64,000 nucleotides of DNA from Aminipila sp032051575 (GTDB taxonomy: Bacteria > Bacillota > Clostridia > Peptostreptococcales > Anaerovoracaceae): assembly GCF_032051575.1 (NCBI RefSeq), contig NZ_DAMBYD010000006.1, forward strand, positions 186,001-250,000. Direction: 5' to 3'. Made by a program: the position numbers and the translations under genes. The notes under the pieces were generated by a model. It worked only from the letters and a program-made list of their open reading frames with translations. It did no database searches and was not told the DNA's origin. Position 1 is the first letter of the stretch. Each line of letters starts with the position of its first letter. This document shows, in pieces, positions 43,283 to 52,512 of the stretch.

Positions 43283-44422
43283 TTACCTTCTTTTTAGCGA
43301 CTCTCTGTATATCTGTTCCATCTCTTCTTTTGCGAATACTACAGGATTTACTTTTATATTCCCGTAAGATACCTTAAATATATTTGTGGCAAGCCACTCT
43401 ATATCTTCCTCCACAAAACCTAAATCTGTTAATGAAATATTCAGGTTTATTTCTCTTAATAGTTTTTCTATAGTCTCTGCGCAATCTGTCTCATCCGTTC
43501 CACCTAACAGTTTTGATAATTTTGCAAACTTTTGTGGATTTCCGTTTATGGATGCTCTGACGATGGCTGGCATAACCGCAGCTAAACCTTCGCCATGTGT
43601 GACATTTTTATACCCGCTCAATGGATGTTCAAATGCATGAGGTGCACAAACTCCAGCAGTTTCCAGTGTATATCCGCCCAATGTACTAGCCAAGGCTACT
43701 GCCTCCCAGGCTTCTCTATCGTTGTAGTCTTCATATACCTTAACCAGATTATCCTTTATCAGCGTTATTCCCTTCTCTGCAAATATATCACTCATATGAT
43801 TCGCTCTTGTAGAAACGTAGGCCTCCAGTAAATGACATAAAGCATCAAAACCTACTGATGCTAAAACCTGTTTTGGCATTGACATCATTAATTCTGGATC
43901 AACAATAGAAGCCTTTGCCATAAATCCGTTTTTACGCATACCTCTCTTATCCTGAGTTTCATCCTTTGTAAACACCGCAATACTATTGACTTCACTACCT
44001 GTACCACAAGTGGTAGGAACAAGAATCAAAGGTAAGGAAGGTTTTTCTTCCACCTTCCCAAGCTGATGTTCCTCAAAATCCCCATCATTTTTAGAAAAGA
44101 AAGCAATGCCTTTTGAAGCATCCATAATGCTGCCGCCTCCAAGGGCCAATACCACATCACACTTTTCTTTCTGGGCTGCTTTTGAGCCTTCCATTACAAT
44201 GGAAATCACAGGATTCTTTTCTACCTTGTCAAAGAGCACATAATCGATTTTTTCTTCTTTAAGCTGCTCAATCACCCTGTCCAACAATCCTGATTTCTTT
44301 GTGCTGGATTTTCCTGTAACGATTAGCACCTTATTCCCATATTTCGCAGTTTCTCTGCCTATTAAATCGGCACTTTTAAATCCAAATATTAAGTTTGCTT
44401 TATTTGTATATTTGGTAATCAT
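43283..44422 (-). CDS. Iron-containing alcohol dehydrogenase
   Basis: 379 aa from ATG at 44422 (GGAGG five bases upstream). Type III Fe-ADH: NAD-binding GGGSIMDASKGIAF, TCGTGSEVNSIAV, and metal ligands Asp/His in DALCHLLEAY, HAFEHPLSG and THGEGLAAVMP. Oxidises or reduces an alcohol/aldehyde, specificity unknown. Its ATG overlaps the stop of the DUF1848 gene (ATGA), so translation is coupled. Confidence 0.93.
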   Translation of the reverse strand: MITKYTNKANLIFGFKSADLIGRETAKYGNKVLIVTGKSSTKKSGLLDRVIEQLKEEKIDYVLFDKVEKNPVISIVMEGSKAAQKEKCDVVLALGGGSIMDASKGIAFFSKNDGDFEEHQLGKVEEKPSLPLILVPTTCGTGSEVNSIAVFTKDETQDKRGMRKNGFMAKASIVDPELMMSMPKQVLASVGFDALCHLLEAYVSTRANHMSDIFAEKGITLIKDNLVKVYEDYNDREAWEAVALASTLGGYTLETAGVCAPHAFEHPLSGYKNVTHGEGLAAVMPAIVRASINGNPQKFAKLSKLLGGTDETDCAETIEKLLREINLNISLTDLGFVEEDIEWLATNIFKVSYGNIKVNPVVFAKEEMEQIYRESLKRR

Positions 44423-45360
44423 ATTAACCTCCACATCAACTGTTCCTGCTTTCCCGATGTAACCGTTCGCTCTTTTATTTTATCGCTTTCTGTTATTTTA
44501 CTGCACAAAACGGGGGAATCGAACTCATATTTTTCTATATTCTTTCCTACTGTAACAGGACTATGATTTGCATAGCAATATTTACATCCATTCCTACAGG
44601 TATTGTATGCCCCAATATCGATACTTTCTATGCAGCCACACTCCATTCTCTGATTTTTGTCCTTTTTCGAAATAATTGGATACCCAGTAATTCTTTCAAT
44701 TAGTACGTCATCAATGCACTTACCATGACCAATTCCTATGGGACTTAAATCTATGTTTTCTGCACAGGTTTCTAACTTTAAGCCATACCTGCCTGCTATA
44801 TGGAACAACATTTCTGCCATTGTGCGTTTTGCACCATCATCCAGACTTGATGCTCCCAATTTTGCCAGGTTGTTTTTAATCTTAGGATAGAAATCTATAA
44901 AACTGAAGATGCATTTTTCTGTGTAATGTTCAAGTTCTTTGGCTATTTTTTCAAAATGTTCCACATGATAGTCCTGATTATATTTATTATTTATCAGAAT
45001 AGGATCATATCTCCATATAACCTTTTCTGGGCCAATTTGATCTGAAAGCCTTTTAAATGTGTCAATTAAATTCTTTGATTTAGAAGGTACATTTATTTCC
45101 ATATCCTTGTCATAGGAAGTAATCGTAAATTGAAAATAGTAATGATAATCCTTCAACTGCTTAAGGTTGTCCAGCATTGGTGCTGGATTTTTTGTCCAGA
45201 ACACAATACAGTCCACCACTTCAGGAGATAAATCAATTTCACTCACCTGATTATAGTTCATTGGATTTCTCACTAAAACAAACCGCTCTTTCAAGCGGTT
45301 TGTAAACCAGTCAAAATAATAATTTGGAATGTCAGTTCGCCTGCTTGCACTGATAATCAT
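44419..45360 (-). CDS. DUF1848 family protein (possible Fe-S/radical enzyme)
   Basis: 313 aa. Matches DUF1848: IISASRRTDIPNYYFDWF, VRNPMNYNQVSEI, VDCIVFWTKNPAPML, WRYDPILIN. C-terminal cysteine cluster MECGCIESIDIGAYNTC with CRNGCKYCYAN, a CxxxCxxC-like arrangement as in spore photoproduct lyase-like or other Fe-S enzymes. Function is not known. Coupled to the alcohol dehydrogenase downstream by a 4-base overlap. Confidence 0.85.
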   Translation of the reverse strand: MIISASRRTDIPNYYFDWFTNRLKERFVLVRNPMNYNQVSEIDLSPEVVDCIVFWTKNPAPMLDNLKQLKDYHYYFQFTITSYDKDMEINVPSKSKNLIDTFKRLSDQIGPEKVIWRYDPILINNKYNQDYHVEHFEKIAKELEHYTEKCIFSFIDFYPKIKNNLAKLGASSLDDGAKRTMAEMLFHIAGRYGLKLETCAENIDLSPIGIGHGKCIDDVLIERITGYPIISKKDKNQRMECGCIESIDIGAYNTCRNGCKYCYANHSPVTVGKNIEKYEFDSPVLCSKITESDKIKERTVTSGKQEQLMWRLI

Positions 45361-45388
45361 CTTTCATTACCTATTCTTCATTTATTAT

Positions 45389-47980
45389 TTATTTATTAAA
45401 TAGAACATACATATCCGCCAAGAGTAAATCTCTTTCCACCAATTCAGGAAACAATAGGTTCATTTTTTGTATGAATCGATCGCAAATCTTCAAAGTTTCG
45501 GGATCTAAATCTATATGTCCATGCAACGCTAACATTACAGAAGCCAACCCACAATAATAAAAAGTCGCAAATACACTTTTGCCTTCGATATATCTGGCAC
45601 TAAGTGACCTTTCATAAAGTATAATAGAGTTCTTTATACCCTGATTTAATGACATATAAGCTTTATCAATAGATGAAATCAGCATGCCCAATTCTTTAAC
45701 AAGACCTGTCATTTGCTCGGACTTGTTTCGATACTCCATATACCATGAAAGTAATACATCCAAATAAAGCTGACCACAGAACGGTATACCTTCACTGTGT
45801 TTTAAATCAAAATTGATTTCAGGTGATTTATACTGTCCTGGAACACCCCAGTTGACCATATCATGAAATTCTGTATGATTTCCTGTAATCTTAGAAGTCG
45901 GGAAAAACTTATAATCCTGCTTGTCCACGTTTCCTTTAACAAGTTCTTCATAACGTGCCAGCCAGTCTGAGGATGTGGTTATAGTTTCATCAAACTGCAG
46001 CATTTCCTGCATAGCCTCAATGCCTGTTAATCCCAGCAGTTTCATGCCTTGTTTATAATCCATTGGATTTTTCAAATATAACCGCATCGCTGCTATATCA
46101 TTTACTTGAGCCAGCTTTTCAATTTCGTTAGCAGAAATTTCTGTAGTGCCTCTAAAACTAGCCATTTGCAAATTAAGGACTTCAAAACAGGTTTCAAATT
46201 CCTTTTGTGACAAATGATATCTACACATATTCTCCAGGATGAAACCTCTTTGCTCTGTATTTAACATGTGTAAACTGATGAGGTGTAGTATTTCTTCAAT
46301 CATCTGAGCACAACGTCTATTATTGCTCTTCAAGTTACTATCATCCTCTTCATTCTCTTTATCCTGTCCACAAAAATTACATATAAGTAAAGCTAGTATT
46401 TCACAACCTTCACTATCCAAATAAGGATCTCTTTTAGCCCCTGTTTCTTTCACTACAATTTTTAGTTTTTCAAGCATTTTTATAGAATCATAATTCATCA
46501 ATGTGGTGATTAATATCTCATTGAGGCTGCCAATATTCTCTTTATATCCTTCTTCTCTGTGTTTAAAAATGTGAATATCATCAATCTCTATAGGGGTAAA
46601 GAATTCATTACTCAAATGACAAGTATCTGCATCGCACACTTTATAAACTCCGCTTTCCAACTTATTTTTCAAGTATATAAAATCCTTTTCTCCTGAAGCC
46701 GCTTTTAACTGCTTACACTTCATCGTATCAATTTCCTCAGAAAAAGCATGATTATTCAATTGCTTTAATACTAGGGATTTTACAGGATAATTTTTTCGTG
46801 CATCCCAATAGATTATTGCTTTATTTTGTTTCCCCAAATCATCTCTATATCGAATGTTTTCCAAAATGGATTCTTTCGAATTTATTGAAAATGTTGTCTC
46901 TTCAGTCTTACAATTTTCCTGTAATACTGCCTCATCAACTTCTTTACCATTACAATCAAAAATGACATGGCCATACCCTAAAACTCCTGTGATTTTTTTA
47001 TCCAGCATTGGATTGGCCTCGTCTGTATCATCATACCAATGAACCGAATAGGCTCTCGCTGCATTTACAGGAATCACTAGCTCCTTTATATATCTTCCTT
47101 GTCCGTCACCCCTGATTACAACTTTTCCCTCGTATCGATTATAATCACTATCCACTATCTTGTATTTCATGTAATGAGCATATTCATTTTTAACAGAATA
47201 TGGTGGTAAAACCATACTGAACTGATTTTCTTTCTGGTTATATATTAAATATGGCGATGGCACCTCTGTGTTTTTCGGACGTTTCCTGCCTAGGTATTTT
47301 TGTTTTTCTTTCCATTCCTTAAATTTGCTTATAACTCTTTCACTATATTTTTCTTCATCTATATCTGTGTTTTCACTTAAATTTACAAGTTCATTCATAT
47401 CCATGAAGAATTTAGCTGCTCTCTCTGGATACAATTTTATATAGGAGGTAGTTGCTAATCCAATGGCATAGCTACGCCAGCTTGTCAATTCATTAATTAA
47501 CACCGCCGGATCAAATTCTTCCTGCATATTGCTGTATTTTATCATATCAAAAATGTCTTCAATCTCACTATTTGGTATCCCCGCCTGAGATAAAATTGGC
47601 ATTACGCTCATATCTTTAATATCACTATTAAATTTATTAAAACCAAGTTTGTTAAATATAAGTTTCCAATTTTTACCTAATATAATTTTTTGATTGTTAT
47701 TGATAGTAACCCCTAGTTTTTCGCTATACGTACTCCAGAATTCTTCGTATTCTTCATGAAGAATTAGATTTACCGCATGTGTTATGTTTACTAATGGATA
47801 ACTTTTCTGAATTTGTAATACGCTTGAGTCTTTATTTGTAACCTCAAATATTTTTTCGCTTAATATCTCGTATTCCTCATAAGCTAAATCTAAATCGCCC
47901 CATAGCTCACATTCTTTAATTAAATTTGATATATTTTCCTCAATTGCTCCTAAACTAAAATTCTTATATACTACCTTCAT
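45389..47980 (-). CDS. Large uncharacterised protein (863 aa)
   Basis: No family I can name with confidence. 863 aa, soluble, no signal or membrane segment. N-terminal third (1-240) is helical with EEFWSTYSEKLGV, ILGKNWKLIFNKLGF and MPILSQAGIPNSEIEDIFDM. A beta-rich middle follows (about 245-370: SPYLIYNQKENQFSMVLPPY, RYIKELVIPVNAARAYSVHW, VLGYGHVIFDCNGKEV), then a long helical C-terminal half. The combination 'FW...LG, AGIP..., a LPP strand module' recalls large proteins in bacterial defence or accessory loci (STY4851-like), but this is from memory only. GAGGAG precedes the ATG. Single gene between DUF1848 and YaiI-like genes. Confidence 0.6.
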   Translation of the reverse strand: MKVVYKNFSLGAIEENISNLIKECELWGDLDLAYEEYEILSEKIFEVTNKDSSVLQIQKSYPLVNITHAVNLILHEEYEEFWSTYSEKLGVTINNNQKIILGKNWKLIFNKLGFNKFNSDIKDMSVMPILSQAGIPNSEIEDIFDMIKYSNMQEEFDPAVLINELTSWRSYAIGLATTSYIKLYPERAAKFFMDMNELVNLSENTDIDEEKYSERVISKFKEWKEKQKYLGRKRPKNTEVPSPYLIYNQKENQFSMVLPPYSVKNEYAHYMKYKIVDSDYNRYEGKVVIRGDGQGRYIKELVIPVNAARAYSVHWYDDTDEANPMLDKKITGVLGYGHVIFDCNGKEVDEAVLQENCKTEETTFSINSKESILENIRYRDDLGKQNKAIIYWDARKNYPVKSLVLKQLNNHAFSEEIDTMKCKQLKAASGEKDFIYLKNKLESGVYKVCDADTCHLSNEFFTPIEIDDIHIFKHREEGYKENIGSLNEILITTLMNYDSIKMLEKLKIVVKETGAKRDPYLDSEGCEILALLICNFCGQDKENEEDDSNLKSNNRRCAQMIEEILHLISLHMLNTEQRGFILENMCRYHLSQKEFETCFEVLNLQMASFRGTTEISANEIEKLAQVNDIAAMRLYLKNPMDYKQGMKLLGLTGIEAMQEMLQFDETITTSSDWLARYEELVKGNVDKQDYKFFPTSKITGNHTEFHDMVNWGVPGQYKSPEINFDLKHSEGIPFCGQLYLDVLLSWYMEYRNKSEQMTGLVKELGMLISSIDKAYMSLNQGIKNSIILYERSLSARYIEGKSVFATFYYCGLASVMLALHGHIDLDPETLKICDRFIQKMNLLFPELVERDLLLADMYVLFNK

Positions 47981-48016
47981 TTAACTCCTCACTTGCCATC
48001 TTCATTCTATTTTATA

Positions 48017-48072
48017 TCTATTGAAGCATAAAAACTGCACAGGTATTCTATTGAAGCATAGAAACCTGTGCA
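48017..48072. repeat. Direct repeat enclosing an inverted repeat
   Basis: The 14-mer TCTATTGAAGCATA occurs at 48017-48030 and again at 48047-48060, 30 bp apart. A 9-bp inverted repeat TGCACAGGT (48036-48044) / ACCTGTGCA (48064-48072) overlaps it. It lies between the 863-aa gene and the YaiI-like gene. It may form a hairpin that ends the YaiI transcript, but no T-run follows on the minus strand. Confidence 0.5.
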
Positions 48073-48180
48073 ATGCCAATTCCTAATATAGGTTTACTTT
48101 CTTAACGTCGCCGATTTACAAATAAACTATATATTTATTATACACCAAATTCGACATTTTCGCAAACGAAAGAAGAATTT

Positions 48181-48618
48181 TCATTTTTTATTTTGCAAAC
48201 AAGCTTCCAAAGTTTCTTTAAACGCCTCATCCTGACACACCTTTCTCTTTGCATGTCCTTTCATCCTGCCTCCGCCCATACGGATTTCCTTGGCAGTATG
48301 CCGCTGCATCAAAAGACCGTCAATATTATCCTCACTGTAAATTAGCCCATTCTGACTAATTGGTACAGCGTGTCTTGCAAGACACATGGCCGCAAGCCCG
48401 TAATCCTGAGTTATGACCACATCTCCATTCTGCACCATATTTACTAGTGCAAAATCCACACTGTCGGCCCCCTTAGATACCATAATGGTGGTTGCCCCTT
48501 CCTTTTTAAAAACATGAGAGGTATCACATAAAATAATGCACTCCATCTTATGTTTTTTTGCTGCTCCAACTGCTATATCAACCACTGGGCAGCCATCGGC
48601 ATCAATTAAAATCCGCAT
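48181..48618 (-). CDS. YaiI/YqxD family (UPF0178) PIN/NYN-like protein
   Basis: 145 aa. Begins MRILIDADGCPVVDIAVGAAK and carries MVSKGADSVDFALVNMV, VITQDYGLAAMCLARHA and the family C-terminus MGGGRMKGHAKR. The fold is a PIN/NYN-like nuclease with conserved Asp residues; substrate unknown. AAGGAG precedes the ATG. Confidence 0.92.
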   Translation of the reverse strand: MRILIDADGCPVVDIAVGAAKKHKMECIILCDTSHVFKKEGATTIMVSKGADSVDFALVNMVQNGDVVITQDYGLAAMCLARHAVPISQNGLIYSEDNIDGLLMQRHTAKEIRMGGGRMKGHAKRKVCQDEAFKETLEACLQNKK

Positions 48619-48633
48619 ATGCTCTCCTTCATT

Positions 48634-49428
48634 TTAAATAAATAATTCTGGTTCTTTTCTTACTCCTGAACACGTAGTTTCAAGCCAGTTTATTATATTT
48701 TTTACCCATTCCGCTTCAAATTTTCTAGCATTAACTGGACAATTTTTTATACATCTATTACAATGCATACACTTATGCGGGTCACTCTCTATAAAATCAT
48801 CTCTATTAATAGCACCTACTGGACATGTTTCTGCGCATAAACCACACCTAATACAAAGAGCATTTGTTGTTGGTGCTGTTGGCGATACTGGCGCATTATC
48901 TTTCACCACATAAGGGAATTTGCCTTTCACTATTAGCTTTTCATATGTATGATCCCTTCTTATTGCCTGTATCTTTTTTTCTATTTTTTTGCCAAAATCA
49001 CAAGCTATGTATAAGTCGTTTTTATCAGGCCTATTTGTTGCAACTAAATCAGTGTAGGAATGTTCACCAACAAAAGCTGCACCCGCTATACCGATAAAAC
49101 CATTTGCCTCAAATATGTCTTTCAATTCAATTAGTGCATCTTCATATTCGCGATTTCCGTAATTAACTGTAAATACCGCTTTCGTATTATTTCCTTTTAT
49201 GGTATTTAAGTATGAGATTAAAAAACTAGGTATACGTCCGCCATAAACAGGTACACCAACCATAACCAAATCCTCTTCAGTAAATTGAGGAATAATTTCC
49301 TCAACCCTATCTTTTTCCATAGTAATATCATATTCTGTGTACTTATCTGTAATTTCCTTGGCTACTGTCTGTAATACTTTTTTGGTATTTCCTGTAGCAC
49401 TAAAATAAATTAAATTTAACTTTGTCAT
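48634..49428 (-). CDS. EFR1-type flavodoxin/ferredoxin fusion
   Basis: 264 aa. N-terminal flavodoxin-like domain (IYFSATGNTKKVLQ; VPVYGGRIPSFLISYL; NYGNREYEDALIELKD), then two [4Fe-4S] ferredoxin motifs: CIRCGLCAETCP and CMHCNRCIKNCP. Such two-domain proteins carry electrons in anaerobes. The partner is unknown; encoded between the YaiI-like and thpR genes on the same strand. Confidence 0.9.
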   Translation of the reverse strand: MTKLNLIYFSATGNTKKVLQTVAKEITDKYTEYDITMEKDRVEEIIPQFTEEDLVMVGVPVYGGRIPSFLISYLNTIKGNNTKAVFTVNYGNREYEDALIELKDIFEANGFIGIAGAAFVGEHSYTDLVATNRPDKNDLYIACDFGKKIEKKIQAIRRDHTYEKLIVKGKFPYVVKDNAPVSPTAPTTNALCIRCGLCAETCPVGAINRDDFIESDPHKCMHCNRCIKNCPVNARKFEAEWVKNIINWLETTCSGVRKEPELFI

Positions 49429-49441
49429 TTATAAATCTCCA

Positions 49442-49981
49442 TCATTTCTTAATTAACTCCCTGGTATAAAGCTCTGTGTATACTAGTTTACCATTGATTC
49501 GTTCACTAAGCATCAAACTGAATTTATTTACTGACTGGGTCATACTCCCAAGTTCTTCTACCAGTTTCTTTGATTCCTGATAATCACAGTTCACCTCACG
49601 GCCCAAAGTCAAATGAGGCTTAAACTCACGCATATCTACTGAAAAACCTTTGCTGTTCAATTCATAATTCAGTAACTTATGTAGCTCGCTCATGGGATTG
49701 GACTTTTCTATTCCAATCCAGTAAATATCAAAGCCAGTCCTTTTAAATCTCCCTAATCCGCCAATATGAATATCAAAGCTTTCCACATTCACCGCATCCA
49801 TACACAACTTAACTTTATCTACATCATCAGAATCAACTTCCCCTAAAAAGGCCAGCGTCACATGGAGATTTTCCTTACGGCTGAAGTGTCCCTTTCGGGC
49901 AATCTCCTTGATATGACAGATTGCATCATATATCCTGTCACAGATATCTTCATTCAAATTTATAGAAATAAATAATCGCAT
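49442..49981 (-). CDS. thpR: RNA 2',3'-cyclic phosphodiesterase (ThpR/LigT)
   Basis: 179 aa. 2H phosphoesterase with two HxTx motifs: HVTLAFLGEV (about residue 41) and HLTLGREV (about residue 124). Starts RLFISINLNEDI, as usual. Opens 2',3'-cyclic phosphates in RNA. First gene of the small run thpR - EFR1 - YaiI; AAGGAA upstream of ATG. Confidence 0.93.
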   Translation of the reverse strand: MRLFISINLNEDICDRIYDAICHIKEIARKGHFSRKENLHVTLAFLGEVDSDDVDKVKLCMDAVNVESFDIHIGGLGRFKRTGFDIYWIGIEKSNPMSELHKLLNYELNSKGFSVDMREFKPHLTLGREVNCDYQESKKLVEELGSMTQSVNKFSLMLSERINGKLVYTELYTRELIKK

Positions 49982-50534
49982 AATTATTTTCCTTCAAACT
50001 CATTCCAAAATATTCAATGTCCTCGCAATGGTAATTTTTAAACTAAATTCAGCAGGCCATTTTAGGTATACATATTTGTATGTATATAAGACAATTTAAC
50101 TAGATTATATCCATAAATTTCATAATTATTTCTGAATTTCATTTTTTATTAATAATATTTCTATAAAACTGGTTCAATGATACTTGTTTTTTTATGGTTA
50201 ATAATGTTTTTTCTAAGAATTCTAACCTCTCAGTAAATGAAAATTTTAAAATTGTCAAAATCAACATCTTTATAAGAGATTGCTACATCTTTAATTTGTA
50301 ATGTTATATCGCATGGATTTTCCTTGTTGGAATCCAACATGAAAATTCCATCTCTCACATATAACATCTCGGTTATCTTTTATGTATGCTTTACTTAACC
50401 TGCTGTCATGCAGGCTGAAATTTGATGTGTTGTTGGTTGATTTCTACGTTCAAATGGTTACCCCTTTGGTGGTTATCTCATGCAACCTCTGTTTCTATGC
50501 ACAAATAAGCGGGGTACTATTTAATCTTCTACAT
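49982..50534. other. Gene-poor region with possible remnants
   Basis: No intact gene. AT-rich. A 45-codon frame on the minus strand (50230-50367, ATG without a convincing ribosome site) reads coding-like (MLDSNKENPCDITLQIKDVA). Around 50400-50480 is a stretch with a CCTGC/GCAGG hairpin and AAAGGGG ahead of a short, stop-broken frame, a look typical of leftover mobile-element sequence. Read as decayed DNA at the edge of the restriction island. Confidence 0.35.
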
Positions 50535-50714
50535 TTATTCGTCCCAAACAAAACATTTATCTTGTGTTGCTTTACATTCCTCACACATACTACAAGGTAA
50601 TATTTTTTCATTACAAATTGGGCACAATGATGGCTTATCTTTTGCAATAAACACTTGGTTTTCACAGATTGGGCATAATTCCCATACTCCACTGCTTTTT
50701 TCTAACTCTAACAT
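50535..50714 (-). CDS. Small CPxC zinc-finger-like protein (59 aa)
   Basis: ATG at 50714 to TAA at 50535, with AAAGGGG about 10 bases upstream. Five cysteine pairs or singles in 59 residues: WELCPICENQ (14-17), LCPICNEKI (31-34), CSMCEECKA (41-47) and DKCFVWDE. It is a compact Zn-binding protein (rubredoxin/zinc-ribbon style). I do not recognise a family. It lies just beyond the end of the restriction island. A frame in another register covers the same bases but lacks such a pattern. Confidence 0.6.
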   Translation of the reverse strand: MLELEKSSGVWELCPICENQVFIAKDKPSLCPICNEKILPCSMCEECKATQDKCFVWDE

Positions 50715-50810
50715 TTACATTGCCCCTTTCGCTACATACTTAATTTATAACCTCTTATATTACAAATCAGTCTATAATATACTCATATATATCGTCTCTA
50801 ACTGGCTGGT

Positions 50811-50963
50811 CTAATTCTTAATAAGATTAACATCTTCATTTTGTAAATTTACTCCTGGTCTTGCCATCCAACTGAATAACTCTTTTGATAGGGATTTATC
50901 ATCATACTTTAATCCCACATCTATATTCTTAGACTTTTTGTATGTAACAAAAATTGGGCACAT
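50811..50963 (-). pseudogene. DUF3427 domain fragment
   Basis: A 50-codon frame (ATG 50963, TAG 50811, TAA directly upstream in frame) whose product contains FVTYKKSKNIDVGLKYDDKS and LFSWMARPGVNLQNEDV. This follows the core of DUF3427 (lFVtYhKs.didaStkYeD...WfSrs.rtl.s.ev), a domain at the C-terminus of restriction-linked superfamily 2 helicases. The helicase part is missing and no ribosome site is visible, so this is a remnant right after the last gene of the restriction operon. Confidence 0.6.
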
Positions 50964-50982
50964 TCCGTATTAAATTTTATAG

Positions 50983-52473
50983 TCATAATCTATTGGCTAT
51001 ATAGTATTCATTAATTGCTTGAACCTTTATCCAATCTATCGGCAACCCGCATCCAACGCGAGAATCTCCTACCAATTCCATCATTTTTAATCCACACAAT
51101 TCGGCTTTAAAAGGTGGACGTTTTTTCCCTGATCTAATACTTACTTTTCTTATAATATGCAAATCTTTAAAAAACTTATCCTCAATGTCGGTGCAATACT
51201 GTAATTCATTAAACTTATAACCTACAACATTTCCCTTTTTATCCCTAACTTCTTCTGACCATTTTAATTTGTCTTTTGCCAAAAATTCTTCTGATACTTG
51301 ATAGAAAAATTGTAAAAATACATTTAAATTCCCGTTATTCAAGTATGCAGCTGTAAAAATCTTTTTAGGTATATCTAGAAAAGCATCACCACCTATACAA
51401 CTACCAACGTATCGATGTCCTAATAAAGTCAACTTGTTATCGGAATCAACAAATTCAATTCCACTTGTAAATGCTTCAATGTCGATTCTATAGCTATGTG
51501 CTCTATCGTGTATCTTTTCAGCAAATTGTATCCAAGCTTGATTTTCATTTATTTTCCCTTTGTTTAAATCAGCTACTATTTTCTTTTTCACTACAGAGAA
51601 AAATTGTCTGGGCTTTTTATCCATCCCACTTAAAACTTTGCAAAATGCGGTTTTTACTTCATATTTTGTACCCCTTTTTTCATACAATGTCATAGAATCT
51701 TCTAACAGCATATATTCAAACCAATATTTTCTCCAAACTCTATTTTTTCGGTTTTCATCTACAGTCGAATTCGATAAATAAATATACGGATCAACACTTG
51801 AATCAATAGCACTTATTGCCGTTTTTAATTCTGCTGGAATGCTATACGATAATAAATTTTCTTTTTTTGTCTCGTCTAGCATTTTCAATTCATAGCAATA
51901 CTTATAAACATCATCGAATTCACTGCTACCTTCTCTAAAATGAGTCCAAATTGTATCTGAAGCTTTCGAAGCCGTCTTTTTAGAAATTTTAGATGACGTA
52001 AATATTAAATCTCTTTTTTTGAGTAATTTCCCCTTCATCGATGTGAAACTTACAGACATTAAATGTGGGTCATATGTATACACTGCTATTTGTGCCTTTT
52101 TATTAGCCGTTTCAATAAATTTAACTATTTTCTCTCCAGGATCAGCGCAGCTATCATATTTATCAGGAATCACAATAATAGTAGCATCATATCCTTTTGC
52201 TAAGTAAGCAAAAGCTTGACCTAGTGCAGTTAGAATACCATGCAATCCCTCGTTAGGCCTTTTATACTCTAATGCAATTTTCACATCAGGTCCTTTTCCA
52301 TTGGATACTAAAATCATACCGTCCGCATATGGCCAATCTTTGTCAGTTGTCCCATTCGTAGTAACAGTCCATGCCCCCGCTCTTCTAAACACTTTGAAAA
52401 GCTTCTTTTGCTCTGCACTAAGTTCTCTTGCCAATTCACTTGCAACATATGTGGCTTCTATATCATGTTTCAT
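50983..52473 (-). CDS. Predicted PD-(D/E)XK-type protein of the restriction operon
   Basis: About 496 aa from ATG at 52473 (AGAGG six bases upstream; an ATG at 52491 has no ribosome site). Residues about 45-120 look like a PD-(D/E)XK nuclease core: WPYADGMILVSN provides the Asp, VKIALEYKRPNEG the E-x-K, then LGQAFAYLAKGYDATIIVIP, as in RecB-like nucleases. The C-terminal 350 residues are unrecognised, ending in a region with GLPIDWIKVQAINEYYI. It sits 39 bases after the LlaJI-type nuclease gene, the only gene here that has no counterpart in the four-gene LlaJI operon I know of. Could be an accessory nuclease or an immunity/regulatory protein. Confidence 0.65.
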   Translation of the reverse strand: MKHDIEATYVASELARELSAEQKKLFKVFRRAGAWTVTTNGTTDKDWPYADGMILVSNGKGPDVKIALEYKRPNEGLHGILTALGQAFAYLAKGYDATIIVIPDKYDSCADPGEKIVKFIETANKKAQIAVYTYDPHLMSVSFTSMKGKLLKKRDLIFTSSKISKKTASKASDTIWTHFREGSSEFDDVYKYCYELKMLDETKKENLLSYSIPAELKTAISAIDSSVDPYIYLSNSTVDENRKNRVWRKYWFEYMLLEDSMTLYEKRGTKYEVKTAFCKVLSGMDKKPRQFFSVVKKKIVADLNKGKINENQAWIQFAEKIHDRAHSYRIDIEAFTSGIEFVDSDNKLTLLGHRYVGSCIGGDAFLDIPKKIFTAAYLNNGNLNVFLQFFYQVSEEFLAKDKLKWSEEVRDKKGNVVGYKFNELQYCTDIEDKFFKDLHIIRKVSIRSGKKRPPFKAELCGLKMMELVGDSRVGCGLPIDWIKVQAINEYYIANRL

Positions 52474-52512
52474 TGATTTCCTCTTTTCCATTATATTAAA
52501 TATAATATCACA

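Noticed and set aside
50382..50600. 72-codon plus-strand frame
   Set aside because: No ribosome site, antisense to the CPxC gene and remnant sequence.
50495..50692. 65-codon minus-strand frame at the island border
   Set aside because: Another register of the 59-aa CPxC gene; the latter has the ribosome site and regular CxxC spacing.
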